Under the pieces are notes generated by a model, which was not told the origin of the DNA, ran no database searches, and saw only the letters and a list, made by a program, of their open reading frames with translations. Below, piece by piece: positions 36,501-46,767 of a stretch of DNA of 64,000 bases; within the stretch, counting starts at the first letter, position 1, and the number at the start of each line of letters is the position of its first letter. The stretch lies in NCBI GenBank assembly GCA_010645155.1, contig JAAGOF010000209.1, positions 493,492-557,491 of the forward strand, read 5' to 3'. This DNA comes from Tigriopus japonicus. Taxonomy: Eukaryota; Arthropoda; Copepoda; Harpacticoida; Harpacticidae. The position numbers and the translations under genes were made by a program.

Positions 36501-39500
36501 TCCACCTCTTACTTTTTCCCATCCTTTACTTCTCCTTCATTACTTATCCATTATCAAAGTACGGAGAAACTTTAAGGATCTAGCTTTTCTTGCACTTGAT
36601 TAACCTAAGTAGAAGATGTGAGATTGTTGAAAAATGGGAACATGTCGCATCATTTTTCCTATGTATTGGAGTAAATTTATGTCCTATCCCAACAAAAAAA
36701 CATCTTCCCAAAAACTCTCACATGTTAAACGATGAGCCGACATTTCACCTTTTTTATTTGATAACTGATAACTGCAATTAATTACTTCTAAAAATGAAGT
36801 ACTTGCAATCAACCAGTTTTGAAACCAACGTAATTGTTGCAACGTTTCCTTCTGAAACGAAAATACTTCTTGGCCACAGACCTATGGCAATAATTTAAAA
36901 GAGAAGGTTGTAATCCGTGATAAATTTTTTCATTAAGACCCTACTTTCAGCATTTAGAACAATTTAGGAGTATGCCACTTGACCTAGTTTTTAAGAAATC
37001 TCACATGTGTTTCAGCAAGTCTTCATGCATGCATGACATGTGTTTTACAATCTTTCAAACTCCATAATTTTTCAATGAGATGTAGAAAAAAGAAGCACAA
37101 TTGCCTTTGAAGTAATTCCAAACAAAGTGTAAAATTTTGAGGTTATCTTAAATATCCTAAATTTGAGAAGGTACTTCTGACTCAGTTCAAAATTGACCAT
37201 TTGTGATTTGTGTCCCTGGAGTTTAAATAACTATGATTTCCCAATGTACAGTCTGAGTCACTTAACTTGCAAGATAAATTATTGGATTTTCTCCGTTTAT
37301 TTTAAAGCTATTTAACTGAAATTTGAATATGATAACAATGGATCCAAAAGTATTTTTTTAAATTTAATGTTGTTCGATATGACCTCCCTTGTTCCTCACC
37401 ACGGCGTGCAAACGGCCAGAAACGGAAGCAACAGCAGCACGGACGGTTTCCTCGGGAAGATCATCCCATGCCTTCCTTAAGGCAGCCTTCAGAGCATTGA
37501 TACTTTTGTAGTGGACCTTGCTGACAATGCCATCTAGAATCCCCCAAATGCTGAAGTCCATGGGGTTACAGTCGGGACTGGATGGAGGCCATTCTGTCTT
37601 GTCAAGAAAGTCATGAAAATTTTCTCGACACCAATTCTGCGCAACATTGCTCGTGTGTGCAGGAGCCTCATCCTGCATAAACAAATATGGAGCTCCTGAA
37701 TCCTCGAGCCATGGCAACACGTCCTCCTGCATCATCTCCACATACTTAGGTCCATTAATCTTGACCCCTTGCTCCACGAATATGAGTGGGGTCTTCTTCC
37801 CAGAGGTTGTCACCCTGGCCCAGACCATTACAGAGGCTGGCTTTTGTCGGCGACCAACAAAACGATATTTGTCCTCCAGGATGCTATGATCAACAGCATA
37901 CGCGCCATCAGTTTTCCGGTTCAGCTTTGGTTCCACTATGAATATTTTTTCATCTGTCCAGATAACCTCTGATGGGCCTGATTTTAAGCGTTGCAGCAGT
38001 TGCCGGCATCTCAACTTGCGTTTCTTCTTGGTGGCCTCAGACAGCAGGTGGCGATATTGCTTCGGCTTCCAGGTCATCTTCAGATCTTTCTTGATGATTC
38101 GGTGGGCAGAAGACTGTGATATGTTCATGGATTTTGCTAACCTTCGGGTTGACACATTGGGATTCCGCCGGACACGCTCCCTGATGTTGCGCACAGCACG
38201 TGAGGTTCGCACTGTCTTTGTCCTCGATCGAGGCTTATCACCGCAGTGTCCCAGCTCCTGATATCGTTTGATTGTCCTAGAGACATTGGACTCACTCACT
38301 TTCAGTGTCCTTGAGATATTAGCGTTGTTCCAGCCCAGATCCTTCAGTTCCACAATGGCCTCGCGCTTTGTTTTTGCTACTTTTTCATAACTTTTCCTCA
38401 TGACTTTGATCAGTTTTAACGCCACTATTCCATAATTATCGAACAACTGATTGTTTACATTGTACACCAAATTAATCTGCAGACTCAGACGCTTCTTTTG
38501 GCGCCAATTTCAAATCTTTAAACGTATTATTAAAGTTGTAATGTATCATTAAAAAACCCTTGCAAGTTAACTGACTCAGACTGTATTTAGAGTCGTCTTC
38601 CGACCCGCAAATAAAAAAAACGCAATAGTGGAACCAAAATGAAGGTTTCCTATTGAGAAGAAAAACAAAGGATAAACAGATTTAGAAACGAGATCTAGTT
38701 TAAAAAAATATGGATAAAGCCAAATTTGTACAAGAAAGCCTTGAATTTGCGAACTTTCGAAACTCCTTTGGCTAAAAAACATTTTTCACGGCAACCTTTT
38801 GCCGACAATAGGCCATATGTTTTGGTTGTATTGGTCTTGGTATGCTTGCCAGTTTACTTGAAGGTATGCTCCAAAGTCTACTTGAGAGTAAACTTTTCAT
38901 TAACTTTATAAACACAGCTCTTTTGAAGATTTCTGCAACCCAACCAAATCGCATTCAGTGATTTCAGATACTAATTCAATTTGAACTTGTGGCACTCTGA
39001 TAGTTTGTTGGGTGCAATTTTGACAAATTGTGCCAAACGCAATATGAATCGTCCAGTTCAAGTAAATGGTGTGAGCATATGTTTTGATGGCAACTCTAGA
39101 AAGTGTACTTGTTAGTACACTTCGTAGTTCAATAGGCTGGTTTTGTTGAGACAGCTGCCATTTTGAAAAGTAAGTCTCTCATTCCAACCTAGAAGTGCCT
39201 CTACATCTGTGACCGTAAATTCATCCTCTCGAAACACTAATTGCCCGCTGGTTCAGCTATTCCACATTTCTCCTTCTTTATTTCATATTACTCCATTCAA
39301 CTCAAAACAATGATTGATCTCACAGGAGCATGCAAATTTTGGCAGCTAATTTAAGGAAACACTGGAAGGAAGTTCGCTTGCAGTTCGATTGATCAGCGTT
39401 GAAGTATTCAAATGGGAGTGCTTCCACAACGTTGGAATGCTCCTCTCTAGGCGTGCTTCTCGGAGAACTTCTCATCAATTAAACCTGATGCTAAGCCCAA

Positions 39501-41867
39501 ATAGCGACCCAGCTTGCTAGAAGTTTACTTGAAGTCAATGGAACTAGCACATGTTTGTGCATGCTAAACATATGAGCGTTGGAAAATTGTTGACGTATCT
39601 ACTTGTTGCACCTTGGCACCGGTGGTACACTTCTCTTTTTCATGAGTTGCTTGGTGTACTTCTGATTCAAGAAAGCTTATGCTATCAACAAAACGGCTGA
39701 AACTGCATTGAAGTTGCCTTGAAGTCAACTTTGCCAGCACACCTTGGAATACACAAAACATCTGACCTAATAAGTGAAATTTTCGTGGCTCATCTGCTTC
39801 ACCGCTTAACTGCTTGACCCTATGTACCGCCCAATTGCGTTTATTTTCGCATGGAATTATCCCACCGGATTGGTTGGAGAATGAGGAAAAGTGGTTAGGA
39901 AGAAGCCACCAAAATATCAGCTGTGTCCCTAAAAACATTAGGAACTTCTTCTCGATGCTAAAAAAAATAAGATATTGTTCGTGGTTTAAAACTTCACCTA
40001 CACACCTTCCAAAATACCCTGAGCATGGATTGGCCAAATGTCAATTGTTTTTAATGTTTTGAAACTGAGTAAGTATTCAAAGTATTCGGTGGCTTGTGCC
40101 AAAATATGCAATGGAAGTTCTGAACCTTAAATTTTTATTTCTAATGGGAATTATGGGAAACGGAACAGCAAATAAAATAACTTGGAAATGGCCGATCTCA
40201 CAATAAATGATAAAAGCTCGAAAAGCCACGGCAGATAAAAAATCTTATGCTTTATAGTTTGTCAATTCCTTTGTATCGTCTTGATTTCGGTTTTAGCCAA
40301 ATTTTGGTATGGTGAAAAGAGTTGGAGTCACGAACGCCATGTTTCCAAACATAAAGGGAGGAGACTTGGTGTGAGACTTAGCGTCGTGGTTAGCGAAGTT
40401 TCCTTTGGTGAGAGAGGTCCCAGGTTCGATTCTCCTCCCAGACCTTGCTCATGGAAATTTAGACGCTAATTCACACCCATAGACGGAGAACCAGTCTGAT
40501 ATCGGACATGAGATTGTCTATAGGAAAAACTTTGGACGATGTGATGACTGGCTTTGCTGGCCGGCCGAGGCTCAACCCTCCGACCCTTGCACCAACAATC
40601 CAAAAAAAAAAATCCATCACCGGAAAACCCGTCGTCACTTGTATACGATATTGAACTAGGGGGAAATTTCTTTTTTATATTTTTCTGGCCAAGAGTTTGG
40701 CAAAAAAAAATGATCAAGGTGAGGTTCGTACATGGCTTCAGCCAAGAAGCACGGAAATCATGGAGGTGGAGGCTAGAAATGAGAATTATGATTTCTAGTA
40801 GAAACAAACCATTTACGTTCTTCTGCAAGTGAGACCTGGCTTGCATTGAGAATAACACGTATTTCAAATTTCAGCCCAAACGAATGTCCGAGTGAAAAGT
40901 TATGCCTTCTCAAACTTATGTACTGAAGAGAGCAAAGAATGAATGAACTCACCCTTTTGTGGTAAAACGATTACCACAAAAGGGCTAGTTCATTCGTTCT
41001 CGGTAGGATTTGCACTGAAATTTGAGTGAGCATAACTTTTGACTCCGACGTTCGATTGAGGTGAAAATTGAAATACGTATTCTTGTCAACATTTGCAAAA
41101 GAACGTAATTGAATTGTTCTTACTGGAAATCATTAATCTCATTGCTAGCCTCCCACTCCATGATTCCAGTGCTTCTTGCTTCAGCCAAAAGTTTTAAATG
41201 ATGAGGCTAGTTTTTCTGTTTCTTTTGAAACAACCGCTAAGATGCCGACTATAAAAGGACGATTAAAAATCATACCTTATTTAAGCTAGGAATTTACAGG
41301 GTCAAATAAACTGTACAAAAACTGTGTAATGTTATTGCCCTTTGAATTTGAGCTTGCATAAACCATAAAAATTATCTAACAACTTTTTCTAGCCATATGC
41401 ATAAACTATCAAAACATTTTTAGATATTAGAAATCAGCAAAAAATTTTATATATCCGCAATGAATTGCAAATAATGATGTTTTTCTGCCTTCACCATTGA
41501 ATTTCATTGAAATACTGTTTGAATATGATATTTCACAAGTACTTTTCACAGACGTTTTCCTATTTTTGTAATAAGTATCAATGAAGAGCGAAAATGACGT
41601 ATGTTCAAATCATCCATCCCCCCAACACCATACATATGACCTAAAACAAACGATCGGTCATTGCTTCCAATTGAATCTGTGACTGACCTTGCTGTAGGTA
41701 TCAAATGCGACTGCGAGTTCTTGCTCTAGTTCCACTTCCATCAAGGATCGCTCTTCCTCATCTTCTTCCTCTTCTTCCTTTTTGCTCTCTGGTTGATCGC
41801 CATTGGTTTTGGAACCCCCTTGGAGCTTATCCTTGATGATCGACAAAAGCGACTTCTTTCGGCCCAT
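30280..41867 (-). CDS. calmodulin-like EF-hand protein, three exons, 205 aa
   Basis: Exons are 41867-41688, 31686-31481 and 30511-30280. The spliced length is 618 nt, exactly 206 codons. Exon 1 ends AAG/GTCAGT in phase 0; exon 2 runs from CTTCTTCAG/GG to TTCAG/GTACTC in phase 2; exon 3 follows CGTTTCAG/AG. The protein has a basic N-terminus (MGRKKSLLS), an acidic run (about 31-39), and then a calmodulin-like fold. Loop 3 (132-143; D132, N134, D136, S138, S140, E143) and loop 4 (168-179; D168, N170, D172, K174, D176, E179) are canonical calcium ligands. In EF-hands 1 and 2 the loop positions are lost (DTYSKGLTAIPCKE and EAGCSWEGYLSRGD), although flanking words such as RSLGQNPTEDD match calmodulin closely. 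A tail of about 20 residues follows the usual calmodulin end. It probably binds calcium only in the C-lobe and could be a regulatory light chain or sensor. It is not calmodulin itself, and I give no symbol. Confidence 0.85.
31481..31686 (-). CDS. exon 2 of calmodulin-like gene
   Basis: Codes for residues 61-128 plus two bases of codon 129, covering degenerate EF-hands 1 and 2 and the central linker. The acceptor follows an interrupted CTT repeat (CTTCTTCTTCTTCAG). Confidence 0.85.
37249..37273. repeat. mariner terminal inverted repeat, left
   Basis: 25 bp starting CAGTCTGAGTCACTTAAC. It matches the right end at 24 of 25 positions when inverted and is flanked outside by TA. Confidence 0.95.
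37364..38401 (-). CDS. mariner transposase, DD37D (maT clade), 345 aa
   Basis: This catalyses cut-and-paste transposition by binding the element's inverted repeats and cutting and joining at TA. The open frame extends upstream to a TTG at 38470, but the first ATG is at 38401 and gives 345 residues, the usual size for this family. Two helix-turn-helix segments lie at about residues 14-51 and 80-109. The catalytic residues are D150 (WTDEK), D244 (FMQDEAPAHTS) and D282 (SPDCNPMDF). The spacing between the second and third is 37 residues and the third is Asp, which defines DD37D as opposed to DD34D mariner or DD34E Tc1. There are no internal stops or frameshifts and all three catalytic residues are present, so the enzyme could be functional. 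Confidence 0.95.
   Translation of the reverse strand: MRKSYEKVAKTKREAIVELKDLGWNNANISRTLKVSESNVSRTIKRYQELGHCGDKPRSRTKTVRTSRAVRNIRERVRRNPNVSTRRLAKSMNISQSSAHRIIKKDLKMTWKPKQYRHLLSEATKKKRKLRCRQLLQRLKSGPSEVIWTDEKIFIVEPKLNRKTDGAYAVDHSILEDKYRFVGRRQKPASVMVWARVTTSGKKTPLIFVEQGVKINGPKYVEMMQEDVLPWLEDSGAPYLFMQDEAPAHTSNVAQNWCRENFHDFLDKTEWPPSSPDCNPMDFSIWGILDGIVSKVHYKSINALKAALRKAWDDLPEETVRAAVASVSGRLHAVVRNKGGHIEQH
38559..38583. repeat. mariner terminal inverted repeat, right
   Basis: 25 bp ending GTTAACTGACTCAGACTG and followed by TA. It is the inverse of the left end with one mismatch. Confidence 0.95.
40372..40612 (+). mobile_element. tRNA-derived SINE, near full length
   Basis: The head carries RNA polymerase III promoter boxes: box A TAGCGTCGTGG at 40379-40389 and box B GGTTCGATTCT at 40423-40433. 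The spacing is that of a tRNA, although the stems have decayed. A body of about 150 bp follows (ACGCTAATTCACACCC, GGACGATGTGATGACTGGC, CTCAACCCTCCGACCC), then a run of eleven A at 40602-40612. A truncated relative lies at about 56.08-56.22 kb on the other strand. No clear target duplication was found. The homologous repeat copy at 54.6 kb lacks the insert. Confidence 0.8.
40743..41178. mobile_element. foldback MITE family, copy A (436 bp)
   Basis: Almost the whole element is one inverted repeat. The ends read CAAGAAGCAC and GTGCTTCTTG, the subterminal part contains GGAGGCTAG, and the centre is a perfect hairpin (CCCTTTTGTGGTAA, five bases, TTACCACAAAAGGG). A 7-bp duplication, CTTCAGC, flanks it at 40736-40742 and 41179-41185. 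It has no coding capacity. It lies within intron 1 of the calmodulin-like gene. Confidence 0.85.
41688..41867 (-). CDS. exon 1 of calmodulin-like gene
   Basis: Codes for residues 1-60: the basic/acidic extension and the first helix (LEQELAVAFDTYSK). The ATG at 41867 has A at -3 and G at +4. The upstream in-frame sequence has no ATG. Donor is AAG/GTCAGT. Confidence 0.82.
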
Positions 41868-42052
41868 GTTGCCAAGAATAGATCGTCCTTGAGTGAGTGA
41901 GATCTCGTACCAACAGCCTTTTGTATTCACATATTTCAGCTTTCACTTTTTGGTTACCCCATACAGGTGGTGGAAGAAGGCTCGTGAGAAACACAGGTGG
42001 ACAACGCTGGCTGGCTTCCTTGGCCTTTTTGTCTAATTAAAAACTTTCAAAG

Positions 42053-42406
42053 TCAAGGGAAGGAGGGAGCTTCTTCACTTGTGGTCACTAGCATCATTGT
42101 TTCATGATTAATTTGTCCAGCCACAAAGCGACTACTGACAAGACAACGAGCGAGCATCGTCCAAGCCTCCTTGGGCTGATTGGCTGGTGTGGAGGTGTCT
42201 TTTCCGTCTTTTCCCACCGAGTAGGGAAAGCGAGTTTGCCGTTTTGTCCGTGAATTCAACAAAGGCTCAACAACGACGTCTTCAAACAACATTCGGACAA
42301 TCGTCAAAGACAGTACGTACTGCATTGGCTCTGCAAAGATCTTCGACCTTTTTATCGGAGGGGTGACAAAATTTCCCTTCTCGAGACACTCTCTATTCAC
42401 GACCAT
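42053..42406 (-). CDS. possible small ORF (117 aa) upstream of the calmodulin-like gene
   Basis: An ATG-initiated frame with balanced codon use and higher G+C than its surroundings, about 190 bp upstream of exon 1 on the same strand. There is no signal peptide, membrane segment or recognised domain. It may instead be part of the promoter or leader of the calmodulin-like gene, or a chance frame. Confidence 0.22.
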   Translation of the reverse strand: MVVNRECLEKGNFVTPPIKRSKIFAEPMQYVLSLTIVRMLFEDVVVEPLLNSRTKRQTRFPYSVGKDGKDTSTPANQPKEAWTMLARCLVSSRFVAGQINHETMMLVTTSEEAPSFP

Positions 42407-42501
42407 AAAAAAGCGCTTGAGACCAAAGAGTACCGTGTGGGTAATTTAGGAAACAACGATTAGCCCATTCCATCATAGTTATTTCATATCTTAAGAAAGT
42501 G

Positions 42502-42932
42502 CAAGAAGCACTAAATTTCTGGAGTGGGAGGCTAACGGTGAGAATTATGATTATCCTGTAAGATTAATCATTCTGCAAAAAAGACCTTGCTTGTATTCAT
42601 TAGATGACGTGTTTCAATTTTCACCTCAATGGAATGCCAGAGTGAAAAGTTATGCCTCCTCAAACTGATGTGCTGAAGAGAGCACAAAATGGTGAGTTTG
42701 TCCTTTTGTAGTAAAACATTTACAAGAAAAGGGCTAATTCATTCATTCTCCACTGAACTTTGAATAAGCATAACTTTTGACTTCGACGTTCAATTGAGCT
42801 GAAAACTGAAATATTCATTTTTGTCACCATAGACAAGGTCCGATTTGCAAAAGAACGTAGTTGATTTGTTCCTGCTTGAAATTATGATTCCATTTGTTAG
42901 CCTCCCAATCCAATGAAATTCAGTGGTTCTTG
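42502..42932. mobile_element. foldback MITE family, copy B (431 bp)
   Basis: Starts CAAGAAGCACTAAATTTC and ends GGTTCTTG, with TGGAGTGGGAGGCTAAC near the left end and its inverse near the right. Flanks GAAAGTG and GAAAATG are an imperfect 7-bp target duplication. The arms are inverted across a central TTTTGTAGTAAAACA region. Confidence 0.8.
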
Positions 42933-45900
42933 GAAAATGTTATGTTCGTGTCATCTTTTTGATTAGGGATGGGTTGACCCGTATTTCAGATCATAGGTGG
43001 ATTGTCAAACTTTTGGCTCAGATTGGATTAGTTCCACACCAAAACAAAAATATTGTATTTTTGCAAAACTATAATGGGCTCAATCTTTTGGAGAGATTGC
43101 ATTAAACTTTAACCATGGTCGTTTTTGTCACTGCTGTTTGGCAGCCTTTAAGTTCTCACACAGAGCAAGCCCAAGACTATTCAGTTCTTGCTAAGCAGGC
43201 AGACCAAGTATTTTAGTCTGTGACCTCTAGATGACTCAGACTAGATTTTCTGGATTTGACTCTGAGAACCAAACTTCAAGAAGGATATTTGCGTTACAAA
43301 CAAGGGAGCGCACTCTATAACATTCTTGATGAAGCAATCCATTCTAAAAGTTTTTCAGGCATTCCTTCCTAGAGGGCGTTTTCGGCGTCGTCAGAATTGT
43401 GATATCTGTGGTTTTCATTGGATTTGTCTGTGTTTAAGAATCAGTCATGAAATATTTCTGTATAGAAATCAGTGATATGCCTCAAAAAAATTGAATTTAT
43501 ATATACCAGATCATTTTTGGTGGAAAGTCAAGGCCCCAAATAATTAGCCTTGACTTTCGTCTCTTTGGTTTAACAAGAGTGAACTAACAATGATATAAGC
43601 TAAATTTCTCTTCCAAGTTAAGAACAAAAAGCCTGTATCAAATTATTTTAATGTTCATTGAGAAATGCACATAAATGCAAATTTGATAACACCTGCTTTC
43701 TGAATAAGAGAAGGTGCTGCCTAAAAAGCCCATTTCCAAGCTGGTAAATATGGTCTGTTGCTGAATTAATGACATTTGCTCGAACGACATCTCTTCAACA
43801 TGTGGTTTGGCTTGTAATTAAGGATTGGCAAAAAATGGAGCCTCTAAGAGAAAAAGATCTTAAAAAAACACCAAAAAAGTTACAATCTGCTGACAAAGGG
43901 TCGTCTATGTTCAAGGTCAAATTTGTACATATGTTTTAGCCCCTGATTATTCTTCCTTTGTCCCGTTTTTTTTTCCTTTTTTTTCAAAACTATCGGCCAT
44001 CCAATATTGAAAATTTTAGGGTATGCACGTTCAAAAATCCTTCTTTTATTTTTTCTTGGCTCTTCTTCGTTGTCACATGATAGTCCGTGGCTAAAATTTG
44101 TTGAATATACGGAAAAAGATGATCAAAATATCAACCTTGACCATAGAGGACTGTAAACTATGCCTTGACCTTCAGATTCTAGATTACTTGCTACCTTTTG
44201 AAAAATACTTTTTGAGTAGGTGACATTTTTCCAAAGATCCTATTCATCCTAATTAAACATGATTAACTAGTGATAATTTTCAACTAAATAATAGTTCATA
44301 GACATATTTTAAGTTAGAGACCAAAATTTGTTGAGTGTGAAATTTGTTAGATAGTCTTAACTATGAAGAGCTCTATGATTAGTCGGTTCACAGATAACGC
44401 AAGAAATCTTTTCATGTCAAGAGAAGCACTCATCAATTGTATTATCGATATAACACATGGGTTAATGATGATCCTTTGAACTGACACAGACACGTTGTTT
44501 TAGCGGCCATTCCCTTTCTCTCGCATCGCATTTCGGACCTCGTCAATCTGACATTTATTTCAGACATAGACCGAAAGTAAACTGGAATCAAAATACGGCG
44601 AGAAGCAAAACAAAATAACATCACAGGTTCAAAACGATTCTGAAAGGAATGACCTTCCACTAGGTTTTCATACTTTCTACTGATGGATTAATTAGTTGGG
44701 CTTGTTTTTAAATGGATTTTTTTCCATATGATACCCTTCTCAGAAAAGTCCCTGGAGAGGAACGAAAGCATTTTTTGGCCGTGGGTGTCGGGTTTTCCTC
44801 GTATTTTTTCTGGCCCAAAATCAATTACCTGTCTATCTGATTGTGGAGTAAGTTTTCCTTGAAACCTGAGGGAATTGTAGAATGTATTAGGCCGAGTTGT
44901 AACTATTCCAATTGTTTGGAAACTTTTCAAAATGCAAGCCTTTTTCTGCAGAAATTCGCTTAAGCGTTTGGTGACATCAAGTTTTAAATCAAATTTAAAC
45001 AGTGCCATTTGAAAAAGATTTTTAAACCCTCAAAAAATATGACATAATCTCAGAAATCTACACAATTTAGGATAGCTATTTAGACTTTTGGTCATAAGCA
45101 TGAAACATGAAACAATCTCTACAGGATTCGTATTTTTAAACAAAGCGAGATTTTCCGCGTTTAAAATTAGGCAAGAAAACGACAGATGATAGCGTCAATA
45201 AATAGCCAGTGGCTTATGCAAAAATAGGTGGTATGTTTTGTGTGCCTCGAGACATGATCTTTCCCTTACTTTTAAAACACATTCTTAGCTAATTCGTCAT
45301 TTATTAAATGAATTTGTATGTTAGACATCTTCTTCTTAAAGAATCCATTACTAAACATTACTAAAAAAAAGAGATGGGAACGATCCAAAATTGAGATAAA
45401 TGTGAAAAAAGAAGTAAGTTTGAAAAAAGATTTTACGTAAACTAAGCATATGATCTGAAGAAAGCCACAACGATTAAAAATGTTGGAAAAACTTATCTTT
45501 TTGGTGCTATGATTTCTCAACAATGAAGATGGACTGGAATGAAGCCCCTGAATTAAAGAAAAGTAATATATGACGGTCTAAGTTTCAAAATTTCCAAAAG
45601 TTAGCGTGTTCATAGAATGTCCTCAAATTGCGAAAAATTCTTGAATTTTTCCAAATGTTCCATGCTCTATTTGTGCATTACAGCTACTTTTTGGGCCCAT
45701 TAGATGTCATGCACAAGAAGGGTGACGAGCGGCACTTGTGCGGGAATGTCTGGCATTCAGAGTGCCAATGATAGTGCATGATGGCTTGTTTTTGTTTACT
45801 GCACAGGACGACGCACGTGGACGCGGCCACATGGAGAACATTTATTATCCTGCATATTTAAAACCTGCTGTCTCGAAAAGCCTCGGGAATTTGCAATTTG

Positions 45901-46052
45901 TCAAACGCAGAGCTAGAAAGGCTTTTTTTGTAAAAGAAATGTATTTTTTTTTGCATATTTTATACGGATAATTATGTGATCGTAAAGGTAATCACAATGC
46001 AACATCTCAACTCCACCCACGAAAGAGATTTGAAGTGACGATTGATCAAAAG

Positions 46053-46767
46053 TAGTGATGTGACTTGGGCAAGTAATGAGTCATCACAGACACCCCAAGC
46101 ACAAGTTGTTGACAAGCATTACTTGGGCAATACACCAATACACTTCCCAAGCTCAAGGAACATTGGAAGATGCAGTTGCCGGCAGTTGCTCTTAGAAGAT
46201 TTCAGATGCTTGCAGTGTGACTTAGAAGAAAAAAATGTCAAGTTGCATTTTCAATGATCTTTTGACCTTAATAATTTAGCAATTAACAGTGGAAGTGAAA
46301 CAAAAAATATTTTGATTTGGATAGCATTTGCAAAAACATGTTTTTTCTTTAGTTTCCGTTCTAAGCCACACATGAATACACTTTTTGGGCCAATCAAGAA
46401 TGAGATTTAACAGTCACACTTGGGAACAAGCTCGGTCACTCAGAGTTGCTAGAAAAAAATATAAGATGCCAACTCTTTTTTTTTTAAATATTCTCAAAAG
46501 CTTTTGCATTTCTCGATACAAAAGCTTTGAATTGTGTATTTTCATCTAAAAATCCATCCTAACAAGGGCATGGGCCCTATTTCGCTGAAACTTTCTGGTT
46601 AATTGAAATTCTGATGCCGAAGGTTTAGTCTTCATTCCTAGCAAATTTGGCAAACCTGTAAGGTGGGAAAAATACTTGTACAGGCACCCAAGTAGACCCA
46701 AGTTTCGGCAAGTCCAAGGTACTGTACCGGACCGCTTGCCCAAGCTCCTGTTTGCCTCCCATCACTA
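46053..46767. mobile_element. non-autonomous hAT-type element, copy 1 (715 bp)
   Basis: The ends read TAGTGATGTGACTTGGG on the left and, inverted from the right, TAGTGATGGGAGGCAAACAG, with a shared TTGGGCAAG a few bases in. An exact 8-bp duplication, ATCAAAAG, flanks it at 46045-46052 and 46768-46775. Eight-base duplications and short ends of this type are the hallmark of the hAT superfamily. There is no transposase, so it would depend on an enzyme encoded elsewhere. Short inverted repeats (CAAGTAATG / CATTACTTG) near the left end may be transposase-binding sites. Confidence 0.92.

Larger units (their letters stand above)
37249..38583 (-). mobile_element. complete mariner-family (maT-type) DNA transposon, 1335 bp
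   Basis: The ends are 25-bp terminal inverted repeats at 37249-37273 and 38559-38583, beginning CAGTCTGAGTCA and differing at one position. A TA target-site duplication flanks the element at 37247-37248 and 38584-38585. The only gene is an uninterrupted transposase on the minus strand. The structure (ends, target duplication, open frame) is that of a recently inserted, possibly still active copy. It sits in intron 1 of the calmodulin-like gene, with its transposase in the same orientation as the host gene. Confidence 0.95.
40133..41244. repeat. older interspersed repeat, copy 1, interrupted by a SINE and a MITE
   Basis: Segments here align with 54,424-54,812: GGAAACGGAAC, AGCCAAATTTTGG, AGTTGGAGTCACGAACGC, ATTGAACTAGGGGGAAATT and GTTTCTTTTGAAAC occur in the same order in both. 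The alignment is broken by the SINE (40,372-40,612) and by the foldback MITE (40,743-41,178), both absent from the other copy. Confidence 0.65.
31687..41687 (-). other. 10,001-bp first intron of the calmodulin-like gene
   Basis: Bounded by the GT at 41687-41686 and the AG at 31688-31687. It contains a complete mariner, an older interspersed repeat, a SINE and a foldback MITE. Between 31.7 and 37.2 kb and between 38.6 and 40.1 kb it is AT-rich sequence with no supportable exon. Confidence 0.75.

Noticed and set aside
37647..38261. Open plus-strand frames across the mariner
   Set aside because: Antisense shadows of the transposase.
38402..38470. Upstream extension of the transposase frame
   Set aside because: The frame is open to a TTG, but the first ATG at 38401 yields the usual family length, so the extension is treated as leader.
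46546..46743. 65-codon minus-strand frame repeated at 48994-49191
   Set aside because: Lies entirely inside the hAT-type MITE; repeated because the element is, with no domain. Not annotated as a gene.
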